Below, in pieces: positions 33,887 to 48,123 of a DNA stretch of 64,000 nucleotides. The translations under genes were made by a program, and so were the position numbers. The first letter of the stretch is position 1, and every line of letters starts with the position of its first letter. The notes below the pieces were generated by a model. It did not search any database. It saw only the letters and a program-made list of their open reading frames with translations, and had not been told where the DNA came from. The stretch comes from Streptomyces sp. TLI_105 (GTDB lineage Bacteria; Actinomycetota; Actinomycetes; Streptomycetales; Streptomycetaceae), in assembly GCF_900105415.1 (NCBI RefSeq), contig NZ_FNSM01000001.1, positions 4,120,501 to 4,184,500 on the forward strand, read 5' to 3'.

Positions 33887-35653
33887 GTGGCTGACGTACC
33901 TGCCGATCTTGCCGCAGTGTGGCCACGCGTCCTCGAGCAGCTCCTCGCCGAGGGCCAGCAGGGAATCGAGCCCAAGGACAAACAGTGGATCGAGCGCTGC
34001 CAGCCGCTCGCCCTGGTCGCGGACACGGCCCTGCTCGCCGTCCCCAACGAGTGGGGCAAGCGGGTCCTGGAAGGCCGGCTCGCCCCGCTGATCAGCGAGA
34101 CCCTGAGCCGAGAGTGCGGCCGGCCGATCCGGATCGCGATCACCGTCGACGACTCCGTCGGCGAGCCGACTCCGCCGGCGCCCCCGCTGCAGCAGCCGCA
34201 GCAGTCCCGCTACGACGAGCGCGCACAGCCCGAGCCGTACGAGAAGTACGAGGGCTACGGCCATCGGCCGATGCCCGACGACGGGCTGCCCACCGCGCGC
34301 CCCGCCTACCCGGACTACCAGCAGCAGCGGCCCGACCCCGGCGCCTGGCCGCGCACCCAGGAGGACCTCTCCTGGCAGCAGCCGCGGCTCGGCGGCTACC
34401 AGGAGCGCGCCCCGTACACCGGCCCGGAGCAGTCCCGGCAGACCCGCTACGACGAGCCCGCCCGCGGCTACGAGCCGCAGCGGCCCGAGCGCGCCGAGCT
34501 GCCCGACCCGCAGAACCACGGCCCGCGTCCCGGTCCCCGCCCCGGCAGCACGGTCCCCGGACCGGGCGGTGGCCACGGCTCCTCGTCCTCCGGGCAGGGC
34601 GCCGGCGCCCCGAGTGAGCAGCACGCGCGGCTGAACCCCAAATACCTCTTCGACACGTTCGTCATCGGTTCCTCGAACCGGTTCGCGCACGCGGCCGCCG
34701 TCGCGGTGGCCGAGGCACCGGCGAAGGCGTACAACCCGCTCTTCATCTACGGGGAGTCGGGTCTCGGCAAGACCCACCTGCTGCACGCGATCGGGCACTA
34801 CGCGCGGAGCCTCTACCCGGGCACGCGCGTGCGCTACGTGAGCTCCGAGGAGTTCACCAACGAGTTCATCAACTCGATCCGCGACGGCAAGGGCGACGCC
34901 TTCCGCAAGCGCTACCGCGATGTGGACATCCTGCTCGTCGACGACATCCAGTTCCTGGCGAGCAAGGAGTCGACGCAGGAGGAGTTCTTCCACACCTTCA
35001 ACACCCTGCACAACGCGAACAAGCAGATCGTGCTCTCCTCGGACCGGCCGCCCAAGCAGCTGGTCACCCTGGAGGACCGGCTCCGCAACCGCTTCGAGTG
35101 GGGCCTCACCACCGATGTGCAGCCGCCGGAGCTGGAGACGCGCATCGCGATCCTCCGCAAGAAGGCGGTCCAGGAGCAGCTCAACGCCCCTCCGGAGGTA
35201 CTGGAGTTCATCGCGTCCCGGATCTCGCGGAACATCCGTGAGCTGGAGGGCGCGCTGATCCGGGTGACGGCCTTCGCGAGCCTCAACCGGCAGCCGGTGG
35301 ACCTCGGGCTCACCGAGATCGTCCTCAAGGACCTGATCCCCGGCGGCGAGGACAGCTCGCCGGAGATCACGGCTCCCGCGATCATGGCGGCCACGGCCGA
35401 CTACTTCGGTCTGACGGTGGAGGACCTCTGTGGATCCTCGCGCAGCCGCGTCCTGGTGACGGCCCGGCAGATCGCCATGTACCTGTGCCGTGAGCTCACG
35501 GACCTGTCGCTGCCGAAGATCGGCGCGCAGTTCGGCGGCCGCGACCACACGACGGTGATGCACGCGGACCGGAAGATCCGTGCCCTGATGGCGGAGCGGC
35601 GCTCCATCTACAACCAGGTCACCGAGCTCACCAACCGCATCAAGAACGGCTGA
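33887..35653 (+). CDS. dnaA: Chromosomal replication initiator DnaA
   Basis: 588 residues from GTG 33887. Domain I (residues 1-90) is followed by an exceptionally long Pro/Gln/Tyr/Arg-rich linker, domain II (about 95-245), typical of Streptomyces. The AAA+ domain III has Walker [10 protein letters not shown] (about 289-297) and Walker [10 protein letters not shown] (about 347-355). DNA-binding domain IV carries [11 protein letters not shown] and the signature [11 protein letters not shown] (about 551-561). DnaA opens oriC, which lies directly downstream. The frame is open further upstream, but the family start fits GTG 33887. Confidence 0.97.
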   Translation: MADVPADLAAVWPRVLEQLLAEGQQGIEPKDKQWIERCQPLALVADTALLAVPNEWGKRVLEGRLAPLISETLSRECGRPIRIAITVDDSVGEPTPPAPPLQQPQQSRYDERAQPEPYEKYEGYGHRPMPDDGLPTARPAYPDYQQQRPDPGAWPRTQEDLSWQQPRLGGYQERAPYTGPEQSRQTRYDEPARGYEPQRPERAELPDPQNHGPRPGPRPGSTVPGPGGGHGSSSSGQGAGAPSEQHARLNPKYLFDTFVIGSSNRFAHAAAVAVAEAPAKAYNPLFIYGESGLGKTHLLHAIGHYARSLYPGTRVRYVSSEEFTNEFINSIRDGKGDAFRKRYRDVDILLVDDIQFLASKESTQEEFFHTFNTLHNANKQIVLSSDRPPKQLVTLEDRLRNRFEWGLTTDVQPPELETRIAILRKKAVQEQLNAPPEVLEFIASRISRNIRELEGALIRVTAFASLNRQPVDLGLTEIVLKDLIPGGEDSSPEITAPAIMAATADYFGLTVEDLCGSSRSRVLVTARQIAMYLCRELTDLSLPKIGAQFGGRDHTTVMHADRKIRALMAERRSIYNQVTELTNRIKNG

Positions 35654-35724
35654 CGCCGGGTCACCAGGGCCTCTCGCACGGCCCTGCTGCGACCTCTCCA
35701 GGGCGCTCCGGGACACCTCCCGGG

Positions 35725-35812
35725 GCGTCCTTCGCCGTTCCTGGGGACGCCCTTCGCCGTTCCTGAAGGCGTCCCGCGCCGCTCCCGGGAGCGCCCTTCG
35801 CCGTGCCCGCCG
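35725..35812. repeat. 22-bp tandem repeat (four units) between dnaA and oriC
   Basis: Units begin near 35725, 35747, 35769 and 35791. The core TTCGCCGTTCCT (or a close variant) recurs at exactly 22-bp spacing at 35731, 35753, 35775 and 35797. The third unit is the most changed (CGCGCCGCTCCC). Adjacent units can fold into hairpins. Confidence 0.75.
35744..35775 (+). terminator. Stem-loop within the 22-bp repeats, likely dnaA terminator
   Basis: GGGACGCC-C-TTC (35744-35755) pairs with GAAGGCGTCCC (35765-35775) with one bulged C. It lies about 90 bp after the dnaA stop codon, so transcription should end before the DnaA boxes of oriC. Confidence 0.6.
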
Positions 35813-35859
35813 TCCCCAGCCGGCCCCGGCCTGTTCGATTCCCACGTTCCGGTGGCAGG

Positions 35860-36422
35860 TTCTCCACAGATTGCGGGATGATCTCCCGTCCACAGGGTGG
35901 GGACTGCCAAGTTATCCGGATTGTGTCCACAGGGCTGCCTGGTGACAGCTCATCACTCCAGGTCAGACCCTTGTGGAATTGTTGGCAAACGATTTCCACA
36001 GCCTGTGGATGAATCCTTCGTCCACAGGGCGGCTCGAAGGTTGTCCACCGGGCACCCACAGGGAGGAGTCGGTTGCCCACAGCTTCTCCACACCGCTGTC
36101 CACTGTTCGGCAACGAAACACGTCTACTCACTGGGACGAGTGAAAGCGGTCACACCAAGGGAGACGTTTGGGCTGTGGGGAACCTGGGGAAAGCTGGGGA
36201 CAGCGCTGGGGAGAACTCCCCGTGGCCTGTGTACCGGCTGTGCAGAACTTTCGAGTGTCCACAGAGACCCCCGGTTGTCCACGGGTTCCACCCACAGGGG
36301 CGGTGGACAAAAAACAGGGCCTGAGCTGGGGAAACGACGTTATCCACGGTTTCCACAGGCCCTACTACTACTCCCACATAGAGTTAGCCCGGAATTCGCT
36401 TCGAAGTGGGACCTGTGCACAA
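35860..36422. other. oriC: Origin of replication oriC (DnaA-box array)
   Basis: In the 895-bp dnaA-dnaN gap, about 17 box-like 9-mers occur in both orientations. Plus-strand examples: TTCTCCACA 35860 and 36084, CCGTCCACA 35886, GTGTCCACA 35923 and 36255, TCGTCCACA 36018, TTGTCCACC 36041, TTGCCCACA 36073, TTGTCCACG 36275, TTATCCACG 36340, GTTTCCACA 36349. Reverse examples: TGTGGATGA 36004, TGTGGAATT 35972, GGTGGACAA 36302, TGTGCACAA 36414. Most deviate slightly from TTGTCCACA, as expected for low-affinity cooperative boxes. No long AT-rich unwinding element is evident. This matches known Streptomyces oriC organisation. Confidence 0.95.
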
Positions 36423-36548
36423 CTCGGCGCCGGAGCTCCGTCGCGCTCTCGTCTCGACTTGACCCCGAGCAGCACCGAGTGTCGGTGGCGTGCGTCAGAC
36501 TGGTTCCCGCAGTCGACGAAGAGCCAGCAACAGCAGGAGGCGGTTCCG

Positions 36549-37679
36549 GTGAAGATCCGGGTGGAGCGCGATGTACTCGCGGAGGCGGTGGCCTGGGTGG
36601 CCCGCAGCCTTCCGGCCCGTCCGCCGGCGCCCGTGCTCGCGGGCCTTCTCCTGAAGGCCGAGGACGGCGCCCTGAGCTTCTCGAGCTTCGACTACGAGGT
36701 CTCGGCGCGGGTCTCGGTCGAGGCCGAGGTGGAGGAGGACGGCACCGTCCTCGTTTCCGGCCGGCTGCTCGCCGACATCTGCCGCGCCCTCCCCAACCGT
36801 CCCGTGGAGATTTCCACAGACGGTGTACGGGCGACCGTGGTCTGCGGATCCTCCCGCTTCACCCTCCACACCCTGCCTGTGGAGGAGTACCCGGCGCTGC
36901 CGGAGATGCCCACCGCGACCGGCACCGTCCCCGGTGAGGTCTTCGCCTCCGCCGCCGCGCAGGTGGCCATCGCCGCCGGCCGTGACGACACGCTGCCCGT
37001 CCTCACCGGTGTGCGCATCGAGATCGAGGGCGACACGGTCACCCTGGCCTCCACCGACCGCTACCGCTTCGCGGTCCGCGAGTTCCTGTGGAAGCCGGAG
37101 TCCCCGGACGCCTCCGCGGTCGCCCTGGTGCCCGCGAAGACCCTCCTGGACACCGCCAAGGCGCTCACCAGCGGCGACACGGTGACCCTGGCGCTCTCGG
37201 GCTCCGGCAAGGGCGAGGGCCTCATCGGCTTCGAGGGCGCGGGCCGCCGCACCACCACCCGCCTCCTGGAGGGCGACCTCCCGAAGTACCGGACGCTCTT
37301 CCCCACCGAGTTCAACTCGGTCGCGGTGATCGAGACCGCCCCCTTCGTGGAGGCCGTGAAGCGCGTGGCCCTGGTGGCCGAGCGCAACACCCCGGTCCGG
37401 CTGAGCTTCGAGCAGGGCGTGCTGATCCTGGAGGCGGGCTCCAGCGACGATGCACAGGCTGTGGAGCGTGTGGACGCGCAGCTCGACGGCGACGACATCT
37501 CGATCGCCTTCAACCCGACCTTCCTGCTGGACGGCCTGAGCGCGATCGACTCCCCGGTCGCCCAGCTCTCCTTCACTACCTCCACGAAGCCGGCGCTGCT
37601 GAGTGGCAAGCCCGCGCTCGACGCGGAGGCGGACGAGGCCTACAAGTACCTGATCATGCCGGTGCGGCTCTCCGGCTGA
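36549..37679 (+). CDS. dnaN: DNA polymerase III sliding clamp (beta subunit)
   Basis: 376 residues from GTG 36549 (AGGAGG upstream). Three clamp domains are recognisable at about 1-120, 128-250 and 255-376, with VLAGLLLKAEDGALSFSSFD, LPVLTGVRIEIEGDTVTLAS and the C-terminal YKYLIMPVRLSG. The dimeric ring tethers polymerase III and other proteins to DNA. The open frame begins much further upstream inside oriC but without a ribosome site. A hairpin follows the gene. Confidence 0.97.
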   Translation: MKIRVERDVLAEAVAWVARSLPARPPAPVLAGLLLKAEDGALSFSSFDYEVSARVSVEAEVEEDGTVLVSGRLLADICRALPNRPVEISTDGVRATVVCGSSRFTLHTLPVEEYPALPEMPTATGTVPGEVFASAAAQVAIAAGRDDTLPVLTGVRIEIEGDTVTLASTDRYRFAVREFLWKPESPDASAVALVPAKTLLDTAKALTSGDTVTLALSGSGKGEGLIGFEGAGRRTTTRLLEGDLPKYRTLFPTEFNSVAVIETAPFVEAVKRVALVAERNTPVRLSFEQGVLILEAGSSDDAQAVERVDAQLDGDDISIAFNPTFLLDGLSAIDSPVAQLSFTTSTKPALLSGKPALDAEADEAYKYLIMPVRLSG

Positions 37680-37725
37680 CGCCTTCCCGGGGCCTTCGCC
37701 TGAGCGGCTGACCCCACAGGTGTGC

Positions 37726-37757
37726 ACCCGGGTCCGGGCGTAGGCTCGGACCCGGGT
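37726..37757 (+). terminator. Hairpin between dnaN and gnd
   Basis: ACCCGGGTCCG (37726-37736) and CGGACCCGGGT (37747-37757) are perfect complements around a 10-base loop. Probably the dnaN terminator. The loop contains TAGGCT, a possible -10 of gnd. Confidence 0.65.
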
Positions 37758-37787
37758 AAACCGCACACGACGCTTAAGGAATCTCTG

Positions 37788-38666
37788 ATGGAGCTCGGTC
37801 TCGTCGGTCTCGGCAAGATGGGCGGCAACATGCGTGAGCGCATCCGCCGCGCAGGCCACACCGTCATCGGATACGACCGCAACCCGGACCTCGCCGATGT
37901 CCACAGCCTCGAAGAGCTTGTGGGCAAGCTCAAGGGTCCGCGTGTCGTGTGGGTCATGGTCCCGGCCGGTGCCGCGACCCAGTCCACCATCGACGAGCTG
38001 GCCGAGCTGCTCTCCCCCGGCGACATCGTCGTGGACGGCGGGAACTCGCGCTGGACGGACGACGAGAAGCACGCCGAGGAGCTCGCCGCCAAGGGCATCG
38101 GCTTCGTCGACTGCGGCGTCTCCGGCGGCGTCTGGGGCCTGGAGAACGGCTACGCGCTGATGTACGGCGGCTCCGCCGAGGACGTGGCGAAGGTCCAGCC
38201 GATCTTCGACGCGCTCAAGCCCGAGGGCGAGTTCGGCTCGGTCCACGCGGGCAAGGTCGGCGCCGGCCACTTCGCGAAGATGGTCCACAACGGCATCGAG
38301 TACGCGATGATGCAGGCCTACGCCGAGGGCTGGGAGCTCCTGGAGAAGGTCGACTCCGTCACCGACGTGCGCGAGGTCTTCCGCTCCTGGCAGGAGGGCA
38401 CGGTCATCCGCTCCTGGCTGCTCGACCTCGCGGTGAACGCGCTGGACGAGGACGAGCACCTGGACAAGCTGCGGGGCTACGCGTCGGACTCCGGCGAGGG
38501 CCGGTGGACGGTCGAGGCCGCCATCGACAACGCCGTCCCGCTGCCGGCGATCACCGCGTCGCTGTTCGCGCGGTTCGCCTCCCGTCAGGACGACTCCCCG
38601 CAGATGAAGATGATCGCCGCGCTGCGCAACCAGTTCGGCGGCCACGCGGTCGAGACGAAGAAGTAA
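37788..38666 (+). CDS. gnd: 6-phosphogluconate dehydrogenase, decarboxylating (short form)
   Basis: 292 residues, the short NAD(P)-dependent class found in actinobacteria. The N-terminal Rossmann motif is [13 protein letters not shown] (residues 3-15). The catalytic signature is [18 protein letters not shown] followed by [19 protein letters not shown]. Catalytic Lys and Asn lie in [19 protein letters not shown]. The enzyme converts 6-phosphogluconate to ribulose 5-phosphate and CO2. ATG 37788 follows AAGGA. A metabolic gene between dnaN and recF is a known feature of Streptomyces. Confidence 0.94.
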   Translation: MELGLVGLGKMGGNMRERIRRAGHTVIGYDRNPDLADVHSLEELVGKLKGPRVVWVMVPAGAATQSTIDELAELLSPGDIVVDGGNSRWTDDEKHAEELAAKGIGFVDCGVSGGVWGLENGYALMYGGSAEDVAKVQPIFDALKPEGEFGSVHAGKVGAGHFAKMVHNGIEYAMMQAYAEGWELLEKVDSVTDVREVFRSWQEGTVIRSWLLDLAVNALDEDEHLDKLRGYASDSGEGRWTVEAAIDNAVPLPAITASLFARFASRQDDSPQMKMIAALRNQFGGHAVETKK

Positions 38667-38672
38667 TCCACA

Positions 38673-38698
38673 GGCTGTGCACCCCGCGGTGCACAGCC
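38673..38698 (+). terminator. Terminator after gnd
   Basis: GGCTGTGCACC (38673-38683) and GGTGCACAGCC (38688-38698), an 11-bp perfect stem with a CCGC loop, 7 bp after the gnd stop codon and 28 bp before recF. Confidence 0.7.
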
Positions 38699-38725
38699 GC
38701 CGGGGGAAGAAGGTCGGCGCCCACC

Positions 38726-39847
38726 ATGCACGTCACGCATCTCTCGCTGGCCGACTTCCGCTCCTACGCCCGGGTCGAGGTCCCGCTCGACCCGGGCGTC
38801 ACCGCTTTCGTGGGCGCGAACGGCCAGGGCAAGACCAATCTGGTCGAGGCCGTCGGCTACCTCGCCACCCTCGGCAGCCACCGCGTCGCCTCCGACGCCC
38901 CGCTCGTCCGGATGGGGGCGGAGCGCGCGGTCGTCCGCGCCGCCGTCACCCAGGGCGAGCGCTCCCAGCTGATCGAGCTGGAGCTCAACCCGGGCCGCGC
39001 CAACCGTGCCCGCATCAACAGGTCCTCGCAGGTCAGACCGCGTGACGTGCTGGGGATAGTCCGGACCGTGCTGTTCGCCCCCGAGGACCTCGCCCTGATC
39101 AAGGGCGACCCCGGCGAGCGCCGGCGCTTCCTCGACGAGCTGATCACGGCGCGCACGCCGCGCATGGCGGGCGTGCGCTCCGACTACGAGCGCGTCCTCA
39201 AGCAGCGCAACACGCTCCTGAAGTCCGCGGCGATGGCCCGGCGGCACGGCGGCCGGGGCATGGACCTGTCCACCCTGGACGTGTGGGACCAGCACCTGGC
39301 CAGGACGGGCGCCGAGCTGCTCGCCCAGCGGCTCGACCTCATCGCCGTACTGCAGCCGCTCGCCGACAAGGCGTACGAGCAGCTCGCGCCCGGCGGCGGC
39401 CCGATCCTGCTGGAGTACCGCCCCTCCGCGCCGGGCACCGGGCACACCCGCGAGGCGCTGTACGAGCAGCTGCTCGCCGCCCTCGCCGAGGTCCGCAAGC
39501 AGGAGGTCGAGCGGGGCGTCACGCTCGTCGGTCCCCACCGGGACGAGCTGCTCCTGAAGCTCGGCGACCTCCCCGCCAAGGGGTACGCGAGCCACGGCGA
39601 GTCCTGGTCGTACGCGCTGGCGCTCCGCCTCGCCTCGTACGACCTGCTGCGCGCCGAGGGCAACGAACCGGTCCTCGTCCTCGACGACGTCTTCGCCGAG
39701 CTGGACGCGCGGCGGCGCGAGCGGCTCGCGGAGCTGGTGGCGCCGGGCGAGCAGGTGCTGGTCACGGCGGCGGTCGACGACGACGTGCCGGGCGTCCTCG
39801 CGGGCACCCGGTACGCCGTGTCCGGCGGGACGGTGGAGCGGGTATGA
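38726..39847 (+). CDS. recF: DNA replication and repair protein RecF
   Basis: 373 residues from ATG 38726. SMC-like ATPase: Walker [10 protein letters not shown] (about residues 30-38), the conserved [20 protein letters not shown] segment, and the C-terminal signature and Walker [13 protein letters not shown]. It loads RecA at gaps and helps restart forks. Overlap with dciA by four bases (ATGA) indicates coupling. Confidence 0.96.
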   Translation: MHVTHLSLADFRSYARVEVPLDPGVTAFVGANGQGKTNLVEAVGYLATLGSHRVASDAPLVRMGAERAVVRAAVTQGERSQLIELELNPGRANRARINRSSQVRPRDVLGIVRTVLFAPEDLALIKGDPGERRRFLDELITARTPRMAGVRSDYERVLKQRNTLLKSAAMARRHGGRGMDLSTLDVWDQHLARTGAELLAQRLDLIAVLQPLADKAYEQLAPGGGPILLEYRPSAPGTGHTREALYEQLLAALAEVRKQEVERGVTLVGPHRDELLLKLGDLPAKGYASHGESWSYALALRLASYDLLRAEGNEPVLVLDDVFAELDARRRERLAELVAPGEQVLVTAAVDDDVPGVLAGTRYAVSGGTVERV

Positions 39848-40398
39848 CCGAGCAGAACTCTCCACAGCCTGTGGGCGGGCCCGCGGTGCCCGAGCCCTCG
39901 GGCGTCGACCTCGCGCGGGTCGCGCTGCGCGCCGCCAAGGAGCAGGCGAAGGCGCGGGGCGCGGCGGCGGCGCAGAAGAAGCAGGCCCGGCGCGGGGGCG
40001 GGCTGCGCTCCGGCGCGCGCGCCGACGGACGCGATCCGATGGCCCTCGGCGCCGCGATCAACCGGCTGATCACCGAGCGGGGCTGGGAGACCCCGGCGGC
40101 GGTCGGCGGGGTCATGGGCCGCTGGCCGCAGATCGTCGGCGAGGACCTGGCGAAGCACTGCGTACCGCTGAAGTTCGACGACGAGCCGGACGCGCGGGTG
40201 CTGACGGTGCAGTGCGACTCCACGGCGTGGGCGACGCAGCTGCGGCTGCTCGCGCCGCGGCTGGTCGCGCGGCTGAACGAGGACCTCGGGCACGGGACCG
40301 TGCGGATGATCAAGGTCCTCGGGCCCGGTGGCCCCCGGCGGGGGTACGGGCCGCTGCGGGCCCCTGGCAGCGTCGGGCCCGGGGACACGTACGGCTAA
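39844..40398 (+). CDS. dciA: DciA-type replicative helicase loader (DUF721)
   Basis: 184 residues. The first 60 are Ala/Lys/Arg-rich and disordered. The DUF721 KH-like domain follows (about 65-150: [51 protein letters not shown]), then a Gly/Pro tail. DciA is the ancestral DnaB loader in bacteria lacking DnaC/DnaI. It is the usual neighbour of recF and gyrB in actinobacteria. ATG 39844 overlaps the recF stop. Confidence 0.93.
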   Translation: MTEQNSPQPVGGPAVPEPSGVDLARVALRAAKEQAKARGAAAAQKKQARRGGGLRSGARADGRDPMALGAAINRLITERGWETPAAVGGVMGRWPQIVGEDLAKHCVPLKFDDEPDARVLTVQCDSTAWATQLRLLAPRLVARLNEDLGHGTVRMIKVLGPGGPRRGYGPLRAPGSVGPGDTYG

Positions 40399-42774
<2,376 letters not shown>

Positions 42775-42815
42775 GTCGGTCTCAGCTGACCGTACGAAAG
42801 GACTGACGACCAGCA

Positions 42816-45407
<2,592 letters not shown>

Positions 45408-45410
45408 AGC

Positions 45411-46073
45411 GTGAGTGGAGCCACGGGCGCCGGATCGGCGGCTGCCGGAGCTTCTGCTGGTGCTGGAGCGAACGGTGCCCGTGGTTCCGCCACGGACTCC
45501 CAGGGGGTTGCGGTGACGGACACTCGGGGGCAGCAGCCCTCGTACGAGACCTACAACGGGCCACTGCCCGGCGAGCGCCCCCAGGGGCAGCCGGGCGGGC
45601 CCTACCACCCGCCACAGGCGTACGGCACGCCTGAGGGCGGTACGCAGGGCGGGCAGACCGGGGCCGTGCGCCGGCCGCGGACCGGGGCGCGCACGACGCC
45701 CAGGACGCGCAAGGCGCGGCTGCGGGTGGCCAAGGCCGATCCGTGGTCGGTCATGAAGGTGAGCTTCCTGCTCTCCATCGCGCTGGGCATCTGCACGGTC
45801 GTGGCCGCCGCGGTGCTGTGGATGGTCATGGACGCCATGGGCGTCTTCTCGACGGTCGGCGGCACGATCAGCGAGGCCACGGGCTCGAACGAGTCCAACG
45901 GCTTCGACCTGCAGTCGTTCCTGTCGCTGCCGCGGGTCCTGATGTTCACCTCGGTGATCGCCGTGATCGACGTGGTTCTGATGACCGCCCTCGCGACGCT
46001 GGGCGCCTTCATCTACAACCTGTCGGCCGGCTTCGTGGGTGGTGTGGAGCTCACGCTGGCGGAGGACGAGTAG
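45411..46073 (+). CDS. DUF3566 membrane protein downstream of gyrA
   Basis: 220 residues. A disordered Gly/Ala/Pro/Gln-rich cytoplasmic region (1-105) leads to the DUF3566 domain (KADPWSVMKVSFLLSIALGI) with two membrane helices near 118-142 and 180-205. The family occurs directly after gyrA in nearly all actinobacteria, including mycobacteria, but its role is unknown. The GTG at 45411 uses GGAG inside the gyrA end, so translation is probably coupled to gyrA. Confidence 0.9.
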   Translation: MSGATGAGSAAAGASAGAGANGARGSATDSQGVAVTDTRGQQPSYETYNGPLPGERPQGQPGGPYHPPQAYGTPEGGTQGGQTGAVRRPRTGARTTPRTRKARLRVAKADPWSVMKVSFLLSIALGICTVVAAAVLWMVMDAMGVFSTVGGTISEATGSNESNGFDLQSFLSLPRVLMFTSVIAVIDVVLMTALATLGAFIYNLSAGFVGGVELTLAEDE

Positions 46074-46196
46074 TCCGCGTGGGGCCGGTCCTCGCAGCAT
46101 CTCTCAGGGCCTCCGGCCCGGGCGATTTTGGGACTGGCCCCCACGTGCGCTAATGTTCAGGAGTCAGCGCGCGGGACACACACCGCAAAGCGCGGC

Positions 46197-46270
46197 GGGG
46201 CTATAGCTCAGTTGGTTAGAGCGCATCCCTGATAAGGATGAGGCCACAGGTTCAAATCCTGTTAGCCCCA
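46197..46270 (+). tRNA. tRNA-Ile (anticodon GAT)
   Basis: 74 nt cloverleaf. Acceptor GGGGCTA/TAGCCCC, D-arm with GCTCAGTTGGTTAGAGC, anticodon stem CATCC/GGATG around CTGATAA (GAT), T-arm AGGTTCAAATCCT. Discriminator base A, and CCA is not encoded. A strong terminator follows. Confidence 0.98.
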
Positions 46271-46277
46271 CAGATCG

Positions 46278-46311
46278 GATCGACCCGGATGGTACTCCAT
46301 CCGGGTCGATC
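46278..46311 (+). terminator. Terminator after tRNA-Ile
   Basis: 15-bp perfect stem (46278-46292 with 46297-46311), loop TACT, then TGTTTGTGTG: a rare case in this window of a classic intrinsic terminator with a T-rich tail. Confidence 0.9.
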
Positions 46312-46416
46312 TGTTTGTGTGAGGTTTGAAGCCCGCACAGGTCACCGATCGGTATCGGTCGATGTGTAGAGTGGGCGTCAGAAGTCTCCTACGTCAACGA
46401 AAGACGAGGTCGCGCG

Positions 46417-46551
46417 GTGAAGAAGCTTCTCCTGGTCGCACTGGCCGCCATCGGCGGGCTCCTCGTGTACCGCCAGATCCAGGCGGATCGCGCCGAGCAG
46501 GACCTGTGGACGGAGGCGACCGACTCCGTGCCCGCAGGTTCCGGTGTCTGA
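46417..46551 (+). CDS. DLW-39 family small protein
   Basis: 44 residues: KKLLLVALAAIGGLLVYRQI, then QADRAEQDLWTEATDSVPAG. One N-terminal membrane helix and the conserved D-L-W motif define the DLW-39 family, found after gyrA and the tRNA genes in actinobacteria. The GTG at 46417 follows GAGG. Function unknown. Confidence 0.9.
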   Translation: MKKLLLVALAAIGGLLVYRQIQADRAEQDLWTEATDSVPAGSGV

Positions 46552-46569
46552 GAGACACACATTCTGTGG

Positions 46570-46606
46570 GTGAAGCCCCGGCCGCGTGAGCGGACCGGGG
46601 CTTCAC
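46570..46606 (+). terminator. Terminator after the DLW-39 gene
   Basis: GTGAAGCCCCGG (46570-46581) and CCGGGGCTTCAC (46595-46606), a 12-bp perfect stem starting 18 bp after the stop codon. Confidence 0.85.
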
Positions 46607-46736
46607 TGCGTCTCGACTCCCTCCGGTATTTGCTGTAGCGAATCATGCGCTTGCTCAAGCAAAGTCTTCGTGCGGCGGCCCCGTGGAAGGCAGGATGGAC
46701 CGGCACCGCAGGGCGGGAACGGACGGGGAGGGACGC

Positions 46737-48119
46737 GTGAGCACGCAGGCCGGGAGGCGGACCGGGATCGGCCGGAGGGCGGGAGCCCTGATCGCGGCGG
46801 CCGCGGCGGTGGGCGTGGTGACGGCCCTGCCCGCCCAGGCCCTGCCCGGCCAGACCCGGGCCGCCGGGAGCACCGAGGCCGCTGAGGCCGCTGAGGCCGC
46901 CGAGGCCGCCGGGGCCGCTGAGGCCGCTGAGGCCGCCGGAGGGCCGGCCGTACCGCCGTACGCCTTCGACGGCTCGGCCCAGCGGATCCAGGGCGCCGCC
47001 TCCAGCCTCGACGCGAAGACCCTGCAGACCGGCCGGACGTACCGCGACACCCTCAAGAAGGACGGCAAGGTCTACTACCGGGTCGACCTCGACTCGAAGC
47101 GGAACACGTACGTCTCCGTCGTCGCCGTCCCCAAGCCCGGCGGCAAGGTCGAGTACGGCGACGGTTTCAAGGTCGGCATCCAGGACAACAGCGGAGCCGA
47201 CTGCGGCTACCAGCAGGTCGACTTCGGCTCCGGGCAGTACGCCAGGCCGCTCGCCGCCTACGCCCGCCGGATCGTCGACCCGGACTCCTTCAGCTGCCAG
47301 AAGCAGGGCGCCTACTACGTGCTCGTCGAGCGCGATTCGGCGGCGACCTCCGCCCCGGACGACTGGGAGCTGGAGCTCCGGTACGTCACCGAGCCCCTGC
47401 TCAAGCAGGCCGGTCCGACGGCCCTCCCCGAGGCCTGGCCGTCGGGCACGCCCGCGCCGCCGGCCGGAGGCCAGCGGAAGCGGCAGGGCGGCGCCGGGTT
47501 CCACGAGGCCGTCGCACTGCGGGAGGGCGAGTGGCGGGCCGACATCCGGCCCGGTCAGACCCTCTTCTACCGGGTGCCCGTGGACTGGGGGCAGCAGCTC
47601 TTCGCCGGCGCCGAGCTGGGCAGCGGCGCCGAGGGGGACTCCGTGAGCAACGCGCTCACCCTCTCCCTCGACAACCCGGCCCTCGGCTTCGTCGACATGA
47701 ACACGGTCAGCTACGACGGGAAGCCCGCGACGCTGGCGCTCGACCCGCTGCGGCCGGTCGCCCACGAGAACCGCACCTCGTACCAGGAGGCCACCAGCGG
47801 CATGCGGTTCGCCGGCTGGTACTACCTGTCGGCGACGCTGAGCCCGGAAGTCGCCGCCGAGTACGGGGACAAGCCGGTGCCGCTGACGCTCCGGGTGAAC
47901 GTCGAGGGCAGCCCGAAGCAGGCTCCCCCGTACGACGCGGACCCCGGGATCTTCTCGGTGACGGCGGACGACCAGCAGGCCGCGGCGAACGGCGCCGCCG
48001 GGGCGTCCGCCACGACGGACGGCACGATGGCGATCGTCGCGACGGCCGGCATCGGCACCGGGACCGTACTGCTCCTCGGGCTCGGGGCCTGGACCCTGCT
48101 GGCCCGGCGGCGGGCCTGA
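46737..48119 (+). CDS. Secreted, C-terminally anchored protein, function unknown
   Basis: 460 residues from GTG 46737 (GGGGAGGG upstream). A signal peptide (RRAGALIAAAAAVGVVTALP to AQA) is followed by an Ala/Glu repeat (AEAAEAAEAAGAAEAAEAAG) from 9-base DNA repeats at about 46878-46940. Two beta-rich extracytoplasmic domains follow (about 80-225 and 255-410), the second containing FYRVPVDWGQQLFAGAEL. The end is a membrane helix plus LLARRRA, like a type I membrane protein. Its 3' end lies 4 bp from the end of the opposing kinase gene. I do not recognise a characterised family. Confidence 0.8.
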   Translation: MSTQAGRRTGIGRRAGALIAAAAAVGVVTALPAQALPGQTRAAGSTEAAEAAEAAEAAGAAEAAEAAGGPAVPPYAFDGSAQRIQGAASSLDAKTLQTGRTYRDTLKKDGKVYYRVDLDSKRNTYVSVVAVPKPGGKVEYGDGFKVGIQDNSGADCGYQQVDFGSGQYARPLAAYARRIVDPDSFSCQKQGAYYVLVERDSAATSAPDDWELELRYVTEPLLKQAGPTALPEAWPSGTPAPPAGGQRKRQGGAGFHEAVALREGEWRADIRPGQTLFYRVPVDWGQQLFAGAELGSGAEGDSVSNALTLSLDNPALGFVDMNTVSYDGKPATLALDPLRPVAHENRTSYQEATSGMRFAGWYYLSATLSPEVAAEYGDKPVPLTLRVNVEGSPKQAPPYDADPGIFSVTADDQQAAANGAAGASATTDGTMAIVATAGIGTGTVLLLGLGAWTLLARRRA

Positions 48120-48123
48120 GACC

